A DNA stretch of 64,000 nucleotides from Nitrosomonas sp. Its GTDB lineage: Bacteria; Pseudomonadota; Gammaproteobacteria; Burkholderiales; Nitrosomonadaceae. Position numbers and translations under genes: made by a program. This document shows positions 35,608 through 45,244 of this stretch, piece by piece; position 1 is the first letter of the stretch; each line of letters begins with the position of its first letter. Below the pieces are notes generated by a model that had not been told where the DNA came from, did not search any database, and worked only from the letters and a program-made list of their open reading frames with translations. The DNA lies in assembly GCA_021604405.1 (NCBI GenBank), contig BQJA01000003.1, positions 1 to 64,000 on the forward strand, written 5' to 3'.

Positions 35608-36125
35608 GCACCAGTTCCTGTTTCTGTGCGCAAGCGCCCTTGATTATTCAGAATGATGGCCCTGGACATCGCCGCACCACGGTCATCGCACAAAGAAAAG
35701 GTGCCATTAAACCCGAACGCAAAACCACTCGCCGAAAACGTCACCCTCCCTCCATTATTGCCATTCAACGTATTACCACCGGCAAATGGCGAGCCAACCT
35801 GAAGAATTTGCTCGCCCGCATCGACCACCCCGTTACTGTTCGGATCGGCAAACACTAACCAACCATTTGACCAAACCGTGCCACCAGTACAAGCAGTACC
35901 ATCGATACTCGGGCAAATCGTGGCTGGACTGCCTCTTTTAACCGCTTCACTTTTAGCCAGCATCATTGCTGAAAAAAAATTGTTACTTTGCGTTAACAGG
36001 AGACTGTCCTGGATAAATACGCGATAGCTCGGCACCGCCATACTCAGCAGAATACTTGCCACACTCAACGTGACAAGCAGTTCTATTAATGTGAAGCCCC
36101 TGCTGATCGGCATGATCAATATCAT
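35598..36125 (-). CDS. fimT: FimT/GspH-type minor pilin
   Basis: 175 residues from the ATG at 36125, which has AGGAA a few bases upstream (the frame extends to 36158). Prepilin site SRGFTLIELLVTLSVASILLSMAVPSYRVFIQD. The GspH domain includes AMMLAKSEAVKRGSPATICPS, a WSNGWLVFAD motif and the closing LLNNQGR-like IILNNQGRLRT, all standard for FimT/FimU. FimT-type pilins bind DNA in competence pili of some species. First gene of the operon; about 300 bp of upstream sequence separate it from the divergent thiO. Confidence 0.92.
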   Translation of the reverse strand: MILIMPISRGFTLIELLVTLSVASILLSMAVPSYRVFIQDSLLLTQSNNFFSAMMLAKSEAVKRGSPATICPSIDGTACTGGTVWSNGWLVFADPNSNGVVDAGEQILQVGSPFAGGNTLNGNNGGRVTFSASGFAFGFNGTFSLCDDRGAAMSRAIILNNQGRLRTETGTGACS

Positions 36126-36451
36126 TTTTCCTATAATCATCGAATAATTCACAACCATTCGATATAACGGTCTCGACTGAAGCTAACTTTAACTTTTTAA
36201 TCGCACATTTTATTTTTAACCATTTATCACGCTTTATTATCAATCTACAAAAATATAACCTGAAACGAATGCCCAGCTGGCGTATCATTCAACCTGAGAA
36301 CAGCAGTAGATCCCAAATGAGTGATAAGTGCATATACGCCGTTATATCTTTCACCTTCTTAGTGAATAACACAAAAGCGCTTACGGTGTACCGCCATTTA
36401 AACACCATCCACTGCGGTATTTAAGCTAAAGGAATGAACAATAAGGATGGA
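36126..36451. other. divergent intergenic region fimT / thiO
   Basis: 326 bp expected to hold the promoter of the minor-pilin operon. I found no sigma-54 element (GG-N10-GC pattern with proper context) nor another recognisable site, and no gene. Confidence 0.4.
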
Positions 36452-37573
36452 ATGAAACAAGATGTTATTGTGATCGGTGGTGGCATTATTGGACTCGCCA
36501 CAGCAGAACGTCTATTGGCACAAGGCGCGAAGGTAACCATTCTGGAACGGAACAAAATTGGACAAGAATCATCGTGGGCAGGTGGTGGTATATTGTCGCC
36601 ACTTTGCCCATGGGATTATTCAGACGACGTAACCCGCCTGACCAACTACAGCTTGATGCTTTTCCCAACGTGGGTTACGGCATTATATGAAGCAACAAAA
36701 ATTGACCCTGAATTTGAAACTTGTGGAATGCTCTTGCTGCCAACATTTGACAAACAAGTTGCTCAACAATGGTGTGCAACCCATAATGTCAGAATTGAAG
36801 AGAAAATGATTATGCTTCCTTTCTCTCCTGCCTATGAACTAGCAAAAGATAACCATCAAAAAACAACTAATGCGCTGTTTCTGCCAGATATTGCTCAGGT
36901 CCGCAATCCACGCTTATTGCACGCGCTCAAGAATAAAGTATTGGCACTCGGTGGAAAAATTATTGAATACTGTACTGTTCACGAAATTAAAACAGCAAAG
37001 CGGAAAGTACAGGCTGTACTCACCAGTAGCGGAATGGTTCATGCAGCGCAATACATCGTGGCTGCAGGCGCATGGAGCCAGGAAATACTTGGCAGACACG
37101 CCTTGAATTTGAACATCAGACCATCGCGTGGACAAATGCTGCTATTTAAATTTGCCGCACCACCTTTACGCAATATTCTTCTGCAAAAGAATTTATATTT
37201 AATTCCCCGCAGAGATGGGCACTTACTGGTTGGCAGTACACTGGAAGATGTTGGATTTATTAAAAATACAACAACGACCGCTCGCAATGAGTTATTTCAG
37301 CGCGCACAAAAACTGCTGCCCATACTAAACAACGTGCCAATTAAAAAGCAATGGGCCGGATTACGTCCCGCTTCACCCCATAACATCCCAACCATCGGAA
37401 GACACCCGCAGCTAAACAATCTTTTTATTAACAGTGGACATTTCCGCTATGGCGTCACGATGGCGCCAGCCAGCGCTGAAATTCTGTTTAATGAAATAAT
37501 CGGTGCGCCACAACCATTTGACACAACCGCATACCAAATGGACCTGGATACCTCTGGTAAGCCGTCAAGCTAG
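36452..37573 (+). CDS. thiO: glycine oxidase ThiO
   Basis: 373 residues from the ATG at 36452 (MKQDVIVIGGGIIGLATAERL), which has AAGGA 4 nt upstream; ATG 36434 would add six residues. The Rossmann FAD-binding loop GGGIIGLATAERLLAQGAKVTILE is at the N-terminus, followed by SSWAGGGILSPL, the glycine-oxidase family pattern. The end has the FAD-contacting GLRPASPHNIPTIGRHPQLNNLFINSGHFRYG. ThiO oxidises glycine to iminoglycine for thiazole synthesis in thiamine formation. Its usual partners thiS and thiG are not beside it. Confidence 0.88.
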   Translation: MKQDVIVIGGGIIGLATAERLLAQGAKVTILERNKIGQESSWAGGGILSPLCPWDYSDDVTRLTNYSLMLFPTWVTALYEATKIDPEFETCGMLLLPTFDKQVAQQWCATHNVRIEEKMIMLPFSPAYELAKDNHQKTTNALFLPDIAQVRNPRLLHALKNKVLALGGKIIEYCTVHEIKTAKRKVQAVLTSSGMVHAAQYIVAAGAWSQEILGRHALNLNIRPSRGQMLLFKFAAPPLRNILLQKNLYLIPRRDGHLLVGSTLEDVGFIKNTTTTARNELFQRAQKLLPILNNVPIKKQWAGLRPASPHNIPTIGRHPQLNNLFINSGHFRYGVTMAPASAEILFNEIIGAPQPFDTTAYQMDLDTSGKPSS

Positions 37574-37586
37574 CATTGATAATGCA

Positions 37587-38534
37587 CTAGTTAACTTTTG
37601 GCAAGGGAAATACCACCGATTCAACAACCCCACTTAATTCTTCGACGATCACTTCGCTCCCCGTTTGCTCCATTCCAATTTGCTTAAGACGCGTGATCAC
37701 CTGTTGCACCAAAATTTCTGGCGCGGAAGCACCTGCGGTAATCCCAATATGGTTCTTTCCAATTAACCATTTATCTTGTAATTGCGCCGCACGGTCAACC
37801 ATATATGCTTCCACATCGGCATTCCGCGCCACTTCACATAGACGGTTTGAGTTTGAACTATTGGGCGAACCAACCACAATCACCAGATCACACTGACTAA
37901 CCATTTGTTTAACCGCGTCCTGGCGATTTTGGGTGGCATAGCATATATCGTCTTTTTTGGGTCCTGTAATTAGTGGAAAACGCTGTTTTAAAGCATCCAC
38001 GATTCTCGCGGCATCATCTACCGACAATGTCGTCTGAGTAACATATGCTAAATTCGCAGCATCTTTAACTTGTAAGGTTTCCACATCATCGGCTGTTTCT
38101 ACCAGATACATACCGTTATCTTCGCCATCAATTTGTCCCATGGTTCCCTCAACTTCAGGATGACCTTGATGGCCAATCATAATAATTTCCTTACCTTCTT
38201 TACGCATCTTCGCGACTTCAACATGAACTTTAGTAACGAGTGGACAGGTCGCGTCAAAAATTCTCAGCTTACGGATTTTAGCCTCCCGCCGCACTTGGTG
38301 AGAAACACCGTGTGCACTAAAGATCAAGATACTCTCTTGTGGGACCTCATCAAGATTCTCAACAAATATTGCGCCTTTTTTTTCCAGATCCTCCACAACA
38401 AAGCGATTATGCACCACCTCATGACGCACATAAATAGGTGCACCATGTACGGTCAGTGCTCTTTCAACAATCTCAATAGCCCGATCAACGCCGGCGCAAA
38501 ATCCTCTTGGGTTTGCAAGCAATACTTTGATCAT
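37587..38534 (-). CDS. ispH: 4-hydroxy-3-methylbut-2-enyl diphosphate reductase
   Basis: 315 residues. The iron-sulfur ligands lie in [29 protein letters not shown], and [11 protein letters not shown]. Substrate-binding residues are seen in [11 protein letters not shown] (conserved His), [14 protein letters not shown] and [17 protein letters not shown], ending GASAPE. Final step of the MEP isoprenoid pathway, giving IPP and DMAPP. Lies 14 bp from the end of convergent thiO; the DAHP synthase gene is 54 bp upstream on the same strand. Confidence 0.96.
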   Translation of the reverse strand: MIKVLLANPRGFCAGVDRAIEIVERALTVHGAPIYVRHEVVHNRFVVEDLEKKGAIFVENLDEVPQESILIFSAHGVSHQVRREAKIRKLRIFDATCPLVTKVHVEVAKMRKEGKEIIMIGHQGHPEVEGTMGQIDGEDNGMYLVETADDVETLQVKDAANLAYVTQTTLSVDDAARIVDALKQRFPLITGPKKDDICYATQNRQDAVKQMVSQCDLVIVVGSPNSSNSNRLCEVARNADVEAYMVDRAAQLQDKWLIGKNHIGITAGASAPEILVQQVITRLKQIGMEQTGSEVIVEELSGVVESVVFPLPKVN

Positions 38535-38588
38535 ATGTCATTCTCCATCTTTTTGAAATTCCTCAGCATTATTTCAAATAATCTCAAG

Positions 38589-39707
38589 CTATACCTGCTG
38601 ATAGCGCTTCGCTAATGCAGCACGCTGCTGGTAAGCTTCACGCGCAATCTGGATATCTTCCAGAAAATAGGGCAATTCTTTAATTAACATCGCTTGGGGG
38701 CCATCCACTAAAGCTTTATTTGGAACCGGATGAAAATCAACCAGCACCATATTCGCGCCCGCGATGATACCTTGTGCGGTCACATGCATAATATCAGGAA
38801 TATCATCCGGCGATTGTGCGCGTATTCCAACCGAATGTGAAGGATCAATACATACCGGCATGCGCGTCAAACGCTTCACAACTGGCACATGGGCAAAATC
38901 CACAAAATTTCGATGCGGGTCTCCCATATTGGTTTTCATCCCACGCAAACCAAAAATTACCTTGTGGTTTCCCTCAGAAGCCAAATACTCAGCCGCATTG
39001 AGAGATTCATCCAACGTTATGCCAAAACCTCGTTTGATCAACACCGGAAAATCCTGCTGACGCCCGACATTTTTCAGCAATTCAAAGTTTTGTGTATTTC
39101 GTGTCCCAATTTGCAGCATTACCCCGGTAGAATTGCCTGTCTGGAACAGTGCATCATGAATTTCTTCCAAGTGAGATTCATGGGTAATTTCCATTGCAAT
39201 CACTTTAATTCCATATTTTCCAGCAATATCGAAAACATACGGAAGGCAACTTCTACCGTGTCCCTGGAATGAATAAGGACTGGTGCGCGGCTTATAAGCG
39301 CCCATACGGGTACAAACCTGACCATGTTCACTTAACGCTTTCATCATCATCTCGACATGTTCCAGTGTATCCACCGCGCACAATCCAGCAAACACATTAA
39401 GTGTATCCTGACCAAACCGCACACCGTTATAATCAAAGTTGGCAGGGCGGTCGTCATTTTTGTGACGGCCAAGCACACGGTATTCCTCAGAAACTCTTAC
39501 CACTCGCTCAACACAGGGCAGGCTGCCGATTTCTTCAATTGACAATGCTTTCGTATTGCCAATCAGGTATACCTCTGTCAATGTATGCTCGATACCTACC
39601 TCTGTATGCACACGCGAAGAAATACCAGGAAGATTTGCCAAATGCGCCAGTAGCTGTTTATATTCCGGACTATCGGGCCGGGTATCCGGGATCAATATAA
39701 GGATCAT
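38589..39707 (-). CDS. 3-deoxy-7-phosphoheptulonate (DAHP) synthase
   Basis: 372 residues. The N-terminal 70 residues form a ferredoxin-like regulatory domain (MILILIPDTRPDSPEYKQLLAHL), then the TIM-barrel DAHP synthase domain with FAGLCAVDTLEHVEMMMKAL, GAYKPRTSPYSFQGHG, LQIGTRNTQNFELL, PVLIKRGFG, and the closing CIDPSHSVG. It condenses phosphoenolpyruvate and erythrose 4-phosphate at the start of the shikimate pathway. This is the type with an N-terminal FSL domain (Thermotoga/Bacillus-like), not the AroFGH type; a feedback inhibitor binding to the FSL domain is likely. Name aroF is used for this family, but I leave the symbol blank because of the naming overlap. Confidence 0.9.
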   Translation of the reverse strand: MILILIPDTRPDSPEYKQLLAHLANLPGISSRVHTEVGIEHTLTEVYLIGNTKALSIEEIGSLPCVERVVRVSEEYRVLGRHKNDDRPANFDYNGVRFGQDTLNVFAGLCAVDTLEHVEMMMKALSEHGQVCTRMGAYKPRTSPYSFQGHGRSCLPYVFDIAGKYGIKVIAMEITHESHLEEIHDALFQTGNSTGVMLQIGTRNTQNFELLKNVGRQQDFPVLIKRGFGITLDESLNAAEYLASEGNHKVIFGLRGMKTNMGDPHRNFVDFAHVPVVKRLTRMPVCIDPSHSVGIRAQSPDDIPDIMHVTAQGIIAGANMVLVDFHPVPNKALVDGPQAMLIKELPYFLEDIQIAREAYQQRAALAKRYQQV

Positions 39708-39811
39708 GAAAAATATTCCTGGGGAATAACGCCAAAAACAAATACAAGAAAAAATGGAGCCTGATTTTACCTGAAAAAACTATTGGTTACTATTGCATGA
39801 CAAGTATATGT

Positions 39812-41545
39812 CTAGCGCTCATCCTGCTGAGATTTCGCTACGGCACGAAGGTATGTGCGCATCACCGTACTTTGATACACCACACCCGCAAAATGGTACG
39901 ACCTTTTATCAGTTACCACTGGCACACTGACCCCGACAAAATCCTTTAACAATGCAAACGCCTCAAGCACATTCATTTGAGCATCCAATATGATCGGTGG
40001 TTTGGCAAGAAAACGCGTTACAGGTTCAGAAAGCGATTCCTCATCAACCTGTGCCAACAATATGACACCATTGACTTGACCCAACAAACGTCCTTCATGA
40101 TCAATAACATAAGCTTCACTCGCACGCTGTTTAGCAATCGTATCACGGACCGTTGAAATAGTTGCATCACCTGTCACGACCACCGGTTTTTTTTCTTCAA
40201 CCAGCTGATCGATTGGAGTTTCACGCAATAATTGATGCGCTCTGGGCTCATCGGGTTCGATACCGCGTTCACGAAGTTGCTGATAAAAGTACGAGCGGTT
40301 AAACAATGCTTGGGTGACTGTATTTGCTACAACAACGGAAACCATTACTGCAGTCATAAGATAAAAATTTGCTGTCAATTCAAAAACGATTAAGATTGTC
40401 GCAAGCGGTGAACCCACCACACGACTAATCACGGCACCCATTCCCGCAACACCATACACGGCCGGAGAAGAAGTTACGATACCTAACGCATTTACACCCA
40501 GCCCAATTGCTGTACCCATCATCGTACCGATGAAAAGCGCGGGACCAAACACCCCTCCCGCAAACCCAGCCGCAAAGCTAATGGATGTCGCCAACAATTT
40601 TGCAAAAACCAAAGCAAACAAAACCCCAACTGTTAGCTCTAGCATTAAGGCATCCCGGACAACCTGCTCGCCGAGTCCGAATGTTTGGGGGTACGCGACA
40701 ATAATTGCCCCCAACAACACACCACCAAGGATAGCACGCACCACTGGAGGGCCAGGCAAACGCAGCGCATATAGACTAAACGTACGCATTAACGCCATAT
40801 AAATCACAGCCAGTCCACCACCAACCGCCCCAACCAATGCAAATAATGCATATTCCCAGTTTGCCGGAACAGACAGATCTGAGAGCAAAAAAAGTACATC
40901 AGCAACCCCGTGATTTTTTGCGACAATTGTAGCCACCACTGATGAAACTACAATAGGCATCACCGATTTAATCCCAAAGCGGTCGATAACAACCTCATAC
41001 GCAAAAACCACCCCTGCCAGTGGTGCGGAAAATGAAGCCGAAATTGCACTAGCAACCCCGCAGGCCAATAGTATTTTTCGACGGGCAGGTGCTAGTTTCA
41101 TTTTTTTTCCTAACCAAGCGCCAAGCGTTGCGCCAAGATGAACAATCGGGCCATACCGCCCAACAGAAGCGCCGCTTCCAATGGAAACAATAGTGGCAAC
41201 CGCGTTGGTTAAGCCAGCCTTAATCGACATATCGCTATTACCTTGTCGCGCAGCATAAATGACATCAGCAGGGCCATGATTATACTGCGCAGGCATAGTA
41301 TAACTTGTGATGATATTGACGATTATCGCCCCGATAACGGGTATGACGAACAAATAAACCGGGGAAAAACCCGTTAAATAGATATACAGTGAAGCGCCTG
41401 ATTCACCCACCAGCAAATCATTTAACCAGCCAATCGCCACCAAAAAGCCAATTGACGCATAAGCAACTACGCCACCCACCAAGATCGCAAGTAACGCCAA
41501 CAAAACCGTATCTAACGGGCCAGTTTCAGCAGTATTATTGGTCAT
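39812..41545 (-). CDS. CLC-family chloride channel/transporter with CBS domains
   Basis: About 577 residues from the ATG at 41545 (alternative ATG 41596). The first 430 residues form the CLC membrane domain with GGVFGPALFIGTMMGTAIG (the GxFxP motif) and GVAGMGAVISRVVGSPLATILIVFELT. The C-terminus has two CBS repeats (about residues 450-560). The gating motif normally GREGP reads SVGRYGP, so the external gating glutamate is Tyr131; the first motif normally GSGIP is NHGPADV. These substitutions predict altered gating and loss of the proton-coupled exchange mechanism. The closest functional class is uncertain. Divergent from regB with a short spacer. Confidence 0.88.
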   Translation of the reverse strand: MTNNTAETGPLDTVLLALLAILVGGVVAYASIGFLVAIGWLNDLLVGESGASLYIYLTGFSPVYLFVIPVIGAIIVNIITSYTMPAQYNHGPADVIYAARQGNSDMSIKAGLTNAVATIVSIGSGASVGRYGPIVHLGATLGAWLGKKMKLAPARRKILLACGVASAISASFSAPLAGVVFAYEVVIDRFGIKSVMPIVVSSVVATIVAKNHGVADVLFLLSDLSVPANWEYALFALVGAVGGGLAVIYMALMRTFSLYALRLPGPPVVRAILGGVLLGAIIVAYPQTFGLGEQVVRDALMLELTVGVLFALVFAKLLATSISFAAGFAGGVFGPALFIGTMMGTAIGLGVNALGIVTSSPAVYGVAGMGAVISRVVGSPLATILIVFELTANFYLMTAVMVSVVVANTVTQALFNRSYFYQQLRERGIEPDEPRAHQLLRETPIDQLVEEKKPVVVTGDATISTVRDTIAKQRASEAYVIDHEGRLLGQVNGVILLAQVDEESLSEPVTRFLAKPPIILDAQMNVLEAFALLKDFVGVSVPVVTDKRSYHFAGVVYQSTVMRTYLRAVAKSQQDER

Positions 41546-41660
41546 TATAAATCTGATAGCATATAGGACGAACCGCGACAATTTGTCACATGGCAAAAAT
41601 AGTTAATTTAAGCTAATGTGCTTATTACAATGGACCGAAGAAAAGTCATCAGTCATCAAC

Positions 41661-42929
41661 ATGTTCAGCGACCTCAGTCAATCACCACTCAAAAAGAATT
41701 TACAACGTTTATTTCTACTTAGAAATATTGCGATCGGCGCGCTCTGCCTGGCGCTTACATTGGTATACTGGACTATTGACATCGTTCTACCATGGCAGAA
41801 ATTAATAATAGCCGTTGCCGTTCTTGTTACATTGAATTTCTTAACATGCATACGTTTGCGCCGTAATTGGCCGGTTTCAAATATTGAATTCTTTGCTCAA
41901 TTGTTGATCGATGTATTTGGACTCAGTGCGTTGCTTTACTTCAGTGGCGGTTCAACCAACCCATTTGTTTCGCTTTATCTTCTACCCTTAACAATCGCTG
42001 CCGCCGCGCTACCGTGGATTTATACCTGGGTAATGGCAGCTATAACAGTCGGCTGCTATTCACTGCTGCTCTTTAATTATGTCCCGCTTCCGCACGATCA
42101 TGACCGGCACCTTGCGGAATTCAATTTGCATGTCATTGGTATGTGGCTGGCATTTGTACTTAGCACTGTGATAATCGCGTGGTTTGTAGTTAAAATGGGC
42201 ATATCGATCCGCGATCGCGACAAAGATCTTGCGCAAGTCCGTGAACAGGCACTACGTAATGAACAAATTATCGCACTCGGCACCCTGGCAGCTGGAGCAG
42301 CACATGAACTGGGGACTCCATTGTCAACCATGGCCGTTATTACGGGAGAACTGCAGCAGGAATATCCCGATAACCGCGAATTTCAAAACAATATTCACAT
42401 TTTGCGCGATCAAATAACACAATGCAAGCAGATGCTGACACAACTACTGGCCAACGCGGGACAAACCCGGTCAGAAGACGGCAGTAGTCAACCTGTTGAC
42501 CGTTTTATGCAGCAAGTACTGGATAAATGGCAATTGATTCGTCCGTCAGTTAAATTTTCATATCAATATGAAGGGGCAAAGCCTGCACCACAAATTCTAA
42601 ATACCCAGATACTAAGTCAATCTATCATAAATCTACTTAACAATGCGGCCGATGCATCTTCAAAGCAAGTCGATATAAAAAGCAGTTGGGATAATCAGGC
42701 ATTACGTGTGGAAATTATTGATGACGGCGAAGGATTAACAGATGAAGTTGCACAGCGTGCGGGCGAAGCATTTTTTACCAGCAAAGCGCCAGGACAAGGG
42801 TTCGGGATTGGATTATTTTTAGCAAACGCCAACATCGAACGTTTCGGTGGCAGTGTTCAGTTATTTAATCAAGCGCAAGGTGGCGCTTGCACTCATGTCA
42901 CGCTTCCATTAATAGAAGTATCACCATGA
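41661..42929 (+). CDS. regB: redox-sensing histidine kinase, RegB/PrrB family
   Basis: 422 residues from the ATG at 41661 (ATG 41616 would add 15; neither has a strong ribosome binding site). Six N-terminal membrane segments include FSGGSTNPFVSLYLLPL with the ubiquinone-binding heptad GGSTNPF typical of RegB. The H-box is LGTLAAGAAHELGTPLST (phospho-acceptor His). A Cys in DQITQCKQMLTQL fits the redox cysteine of the family. ATPase boxes: NLLNNAADAS, DDGEGL and GFGIGLFLA. It responds to the quinone pool or oxygen and phosphorylates RegA. The response gene overlaps by 4 nt. Confidence 0.92.
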   Translation: MFSDLSQSPLKKNLQRLFLLRNIAIGALCLALTLVYWTIDIVLPWQKLIIAVAVLVTLNFLTCIRLRRNWPVSNIEFFAQLLIDVFGLSALLYFSGGSTNPFVSLYLLPLTIAAAALPWIYTWVMAAITVGCYSLLLFNYVPLPHDHDRHLAEFNLHVIGMWLAFVLSTVIIAWFVVKMGISIRDRDKDLAQVREQALRNEQIIALGTLAAGAAHELGTPLSTMAVITGELQQEYPDNREFQNNIHILRDQITQCKQMLTQLLANAGQTRSEDGSSQPVDRFMQQVLDKWQLIRPSVKFSYQYEGAKPAPQILNTQILSQSIINLLNNAADASSKQVDIKSSWDNQALRVEIIDDGEGLTDEVAQRAGEAFFTSKAPGQGFGIGLFLANANIERFGGSVQLFNQAQGGACTHVTLPLIEVSP

Positions 42930-43480
42930 CCGAATTGTTATTAAATGAACCCTCTGAAGAGCCAAGCCTATTGATTGTCGACGATGACATAACTTTTTGC
43001 GATGTGCTTGCAAAAGCAATGACAAAACGAGGCTTTAACGTTAATTGCGCACATACCATTGATGATGCCCTGGAAAATGTAGAAGCCATAACACCCGAAT
43101 TTGCAATTATTGACTTAAAGTTAAACAACGAGTCAGGACTGACGCTGGTCGAAAAACTAAAAGCACTCGACCCCGGCACCCGGATTGTCATGTTGACCGG
43201 TTACGCCAGCATTGCCACAGCCGTCGAGGCAATTAAGCTCGGCGCAACGCATTATTTGGCAAAACCCGTTGATGCCGATGAAATCATGAAAGCTTTTGAA
43301 CGTACCACGGGAGACTCAGATGTGCAAATCAGTACAAATCCCTTGTCTGTTGGCCGGCTGGAGTGGGAATATATTCACCGGATATTAACAGAGAATAACA
43401 ACAATATTTCCGTTACAGCCAGAATACTGAATATGCACCGCCGCACATTGCAACGTAAACTAGCCAAGAAGCCACGTTAA
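42926..43480 (+). CDS. regA: response regulator RegA/PrrA family
   Basis: 184 residues from the ATG at 42926 (ATGA overlap with regB). Receiver domain with LLIVDDDITFCDVLAKAM, acceptor Asp in FAIIDLKLNNESGL, and Lys in YLAKPVD. The C-terminal Fis-type helix-turn-helix is short: LEWEYIHRILTENNNNISVTARILNMHRRTLQRKLAKKPR, matching the highly conserved HTH of RegA/PrrA/ActR. RegA controls carbon fixation, respiration and nitrogen genes in proteobacteria. The regulon in this organism cannot be read from this window. Confidence 0.93.
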   Translation: MTELLLNEPSEEPSLLIVDDDITFCDVLAKAMTKRGFNVNCAHTIDDALENVEAITPEFAIIDLKLNNESGLTLVEKLKALDPGTRIVMLTGYASIATAVEAIKLGATHYLAKPVDADEIMKAFERTTGDSDVQISTNPLSVGRLEWEYIHRILTENNNNISVTARILNMHRRTLQRKLAKKPR

Positions 43481-43482
43481 TA

Positions 43483-44568
43483 TCATGAAAATCTGGCGAC
43501 AACTCGAATGTCTTTTCCAATCATCCGCAAATCCTGGATTTCGAGTGAAGACTTTTGATCAAGACTGGTTAGTTCTGGCAAGTCAATAATATTCAACGCC
43601 ATTTTACCAAGCAAATGCGGTGCGAGATAAATCACCAGTTCATCAATCAACCCAGCTCTCACAAGCGCGCCATTCAGTTTATTACCTGCTTCGACCAATA
43701 ATTCATTGATACCGAAATCCGTGAGTTTATGCATCATTTTCACGAGATCGACTTTACCATGATCATCGGCCATGCCAATTACATGCGCACCTTTCTTTCG
43801 CAATACATCGGCTCTCTTTGCATGCTCATCAGTAGTGAAAATCAAAACATTTTTTCCAAATAACAACTTGGCATCAACCGGCGTCTCCAGATGACCATCC
43901 ACCACGACTTTTAACGGTTGCCTGGATGTTCTAATTTCTCGTACTGAAAGCTGCGGATCATCCGCTTTAACCGTACCAATCCCTGTAAGAATTGCACAAG
44001 AACGGGCACGCCAGCGATGACCGTCTTGCCGTGCAGCTATACCGGTTATCCATTGGCTGAGACCGTTATTGAGGGCTGTCTTCCCATCAAGACTTGCTGC
44101 GATTTTTGAACGCACCCAAGGCCGCTTATTCAGCATCCTGCTCACGAATCCAATATTGAGCCTCTGCGCTTCTGCTCCCAACAAACCGGCTTGCACTTCA
44201 ATTCCTGACTGTCTCAGAAATTCCTCTCCCTTGCCGGACACCAGGGGGTTTGGGTCTTTCATCGCCATGACAATCTTGGCAATACCCGCATGCTTCAGCG
44301 CTTCAACACAGGGCGGCGTACGTCCGTAGTGACTACATGGTTCTAGCGTCACATAAATGGTTGCGCCACGTGCGTTTAACCCTGCAGCTTTAAGTGCATA
44401 AATTTCCGCGTGCGGCCGTCCCGCACGTTCATGCCAGCCGCTGCCAACAATACGCCCTTCTTGCACAACCACGCAGCCAACCCGCGGGTTGGGATTTGTG
44501 CTGTACATCCCCCGTTCGGCAAGCCGCAACGCCTGAGCCATAAACGCATGATCTGCTGAAGAAAACAT
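43483..44568 (-). CDS. ribD: bifunctional riboflavin biosynthesis deaminase/reductase
   Basis: 361 residues. N-terminal deaminase with zinc ligands HAEIYAL and PCSHYGRTPPCVEAL, preceded by GMYSTNPNPRVGCVVVQ. The C-terminal reductase has the RPWVRSKIAASLDGKTALNNGLSQWITG segment, VDDPQLSVR-like KADDPQLSVRE, and LLVEAGNKLNGALVRAGLIDEL. It performs the second and third steps of riboflavin synthesis. Starts 158 bp downstream of nrdR on the same strand, ends next to the convergent regA stop. An operon with nrdR is common in proteobacteria (nrdR-ribD). Confidence 0.96.
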   Translation of the reverse strand: MFSSADHAFMAQALRLAERGMYSTNPNPRVGCVVVQEGRIVGSGWHERAGRPHAEIYALKAAGLNARGATIYVTLEPCSHYGRTPPCVEALKHAGIAKIVMAMKDPNPLVSGKGEEFLRQSGIEVQAGLLGAEAQRLNIGFVSRMLNKRPWVRSKIAASLDGKTALNNGLSQWITGIAARQDGHRWRARSCAILTGIGTVKADDPQLSVREIRTSRQPLKVVVDGHLETPVDAKLLFGKNVLIFTTDEHAKRADVLRKKGAHVIGMADDHGKVDLVKMMHKLTDFGINELLVEAGNKLNGALVRAGLIDELVIYLAPHLLGKMALNIIDLPELTSLDQKSSLEIQDLRMIGKDIRVVARFS

Positions 44569-44726
44569 AATGATGCCTGCTATACTTATCCGGCTTATTT
44601 CGGTAAAGATCTATACAAGACGAAGATAAATTGTTCTACACACCAATTTTACGAGCGCTGAATAATAAAACATCCGGGATGGCGACCAGTAACACCCGAC
44701 AGGCAATTTTTGTTAATTACACAGAT

Positions 44727-45209
44727 TCATTCACGGAATTTGTGTTGGTTCTTTTGCTGCGGCTTTTGCACTTCCTTGATCGCATCTCGAAAATCATCAA
44801 CATCCTGAAAGCTTTTATAAACAGAAGCAAAGCGAATATAGGCCACCTGATCCAGTTTATACAGCGCCTGCATCACCATCTCACCAATAAAACGGGAAGG
44901 CACTTCGCGCTCACCCAGACTTAAAAGCCTTTGTATAATACTATCGATCGCCGCATCGACTTTTTCAGTTGGAACCGGTCTCTTATGGAGTGCACGCACA
45001 AAACCGGTTAACAATTTCTCGCGATCAAATTCGGCACGATTACCATCTTGTTTAACCACTTGCGGCAACCGCAGTTCAACCGTTTCATAGGTCGTAAAAC
45101 GCTTATCACAATTAAGGCAACGGCGGCGGCGGCGGACTCGGTCACCCTCTTCGCTAACACGCGTCTCAATGACACTCGTCTCATCAGCATTACAAAAAGG
45201 ACATTTCAT
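44727..45209 (-). CDS. nrdR: transcriptional repressor NrdR
   Basis: 160 residues. Zinc ribbon CPFCNADE...[16 protein letters not shown] with four Cys, then the ATP-cone domain ([27 protein letters not shown], and [32 protein letters not shown]). It represses ribonucleotide reductase genes when dATP binds. It lies 36 bp downstream of glyA in the gene order glyA-nrdR-ribD, a conserved arrangement. Confidence 0.97.
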   Translation of the reverse strand: MKCPFCNADETSVIETRVSEEGDRVRRRRRCLNCDKRFTTYETVELRLPQVVKQDGNRAEFDREKLLTGFVRALHKRPVPTEKVDAAIDSIIQRLLSLGEREVPSRFIGEMVMQALYKLDQVAYIRFASVYKSFQDVDDFRDAIKEVQKPQQKNQHKFRE

Positions 45210-45244
45210 AATGCTTTATATCAAAGACAAACGCTGACACCAAA

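Noticed and set aside
44631..44924. 97-codon plus-strand frame in the nrdR/ribD spacer
   Set aside because: It is a shadow of nrdR on the opposite strand.
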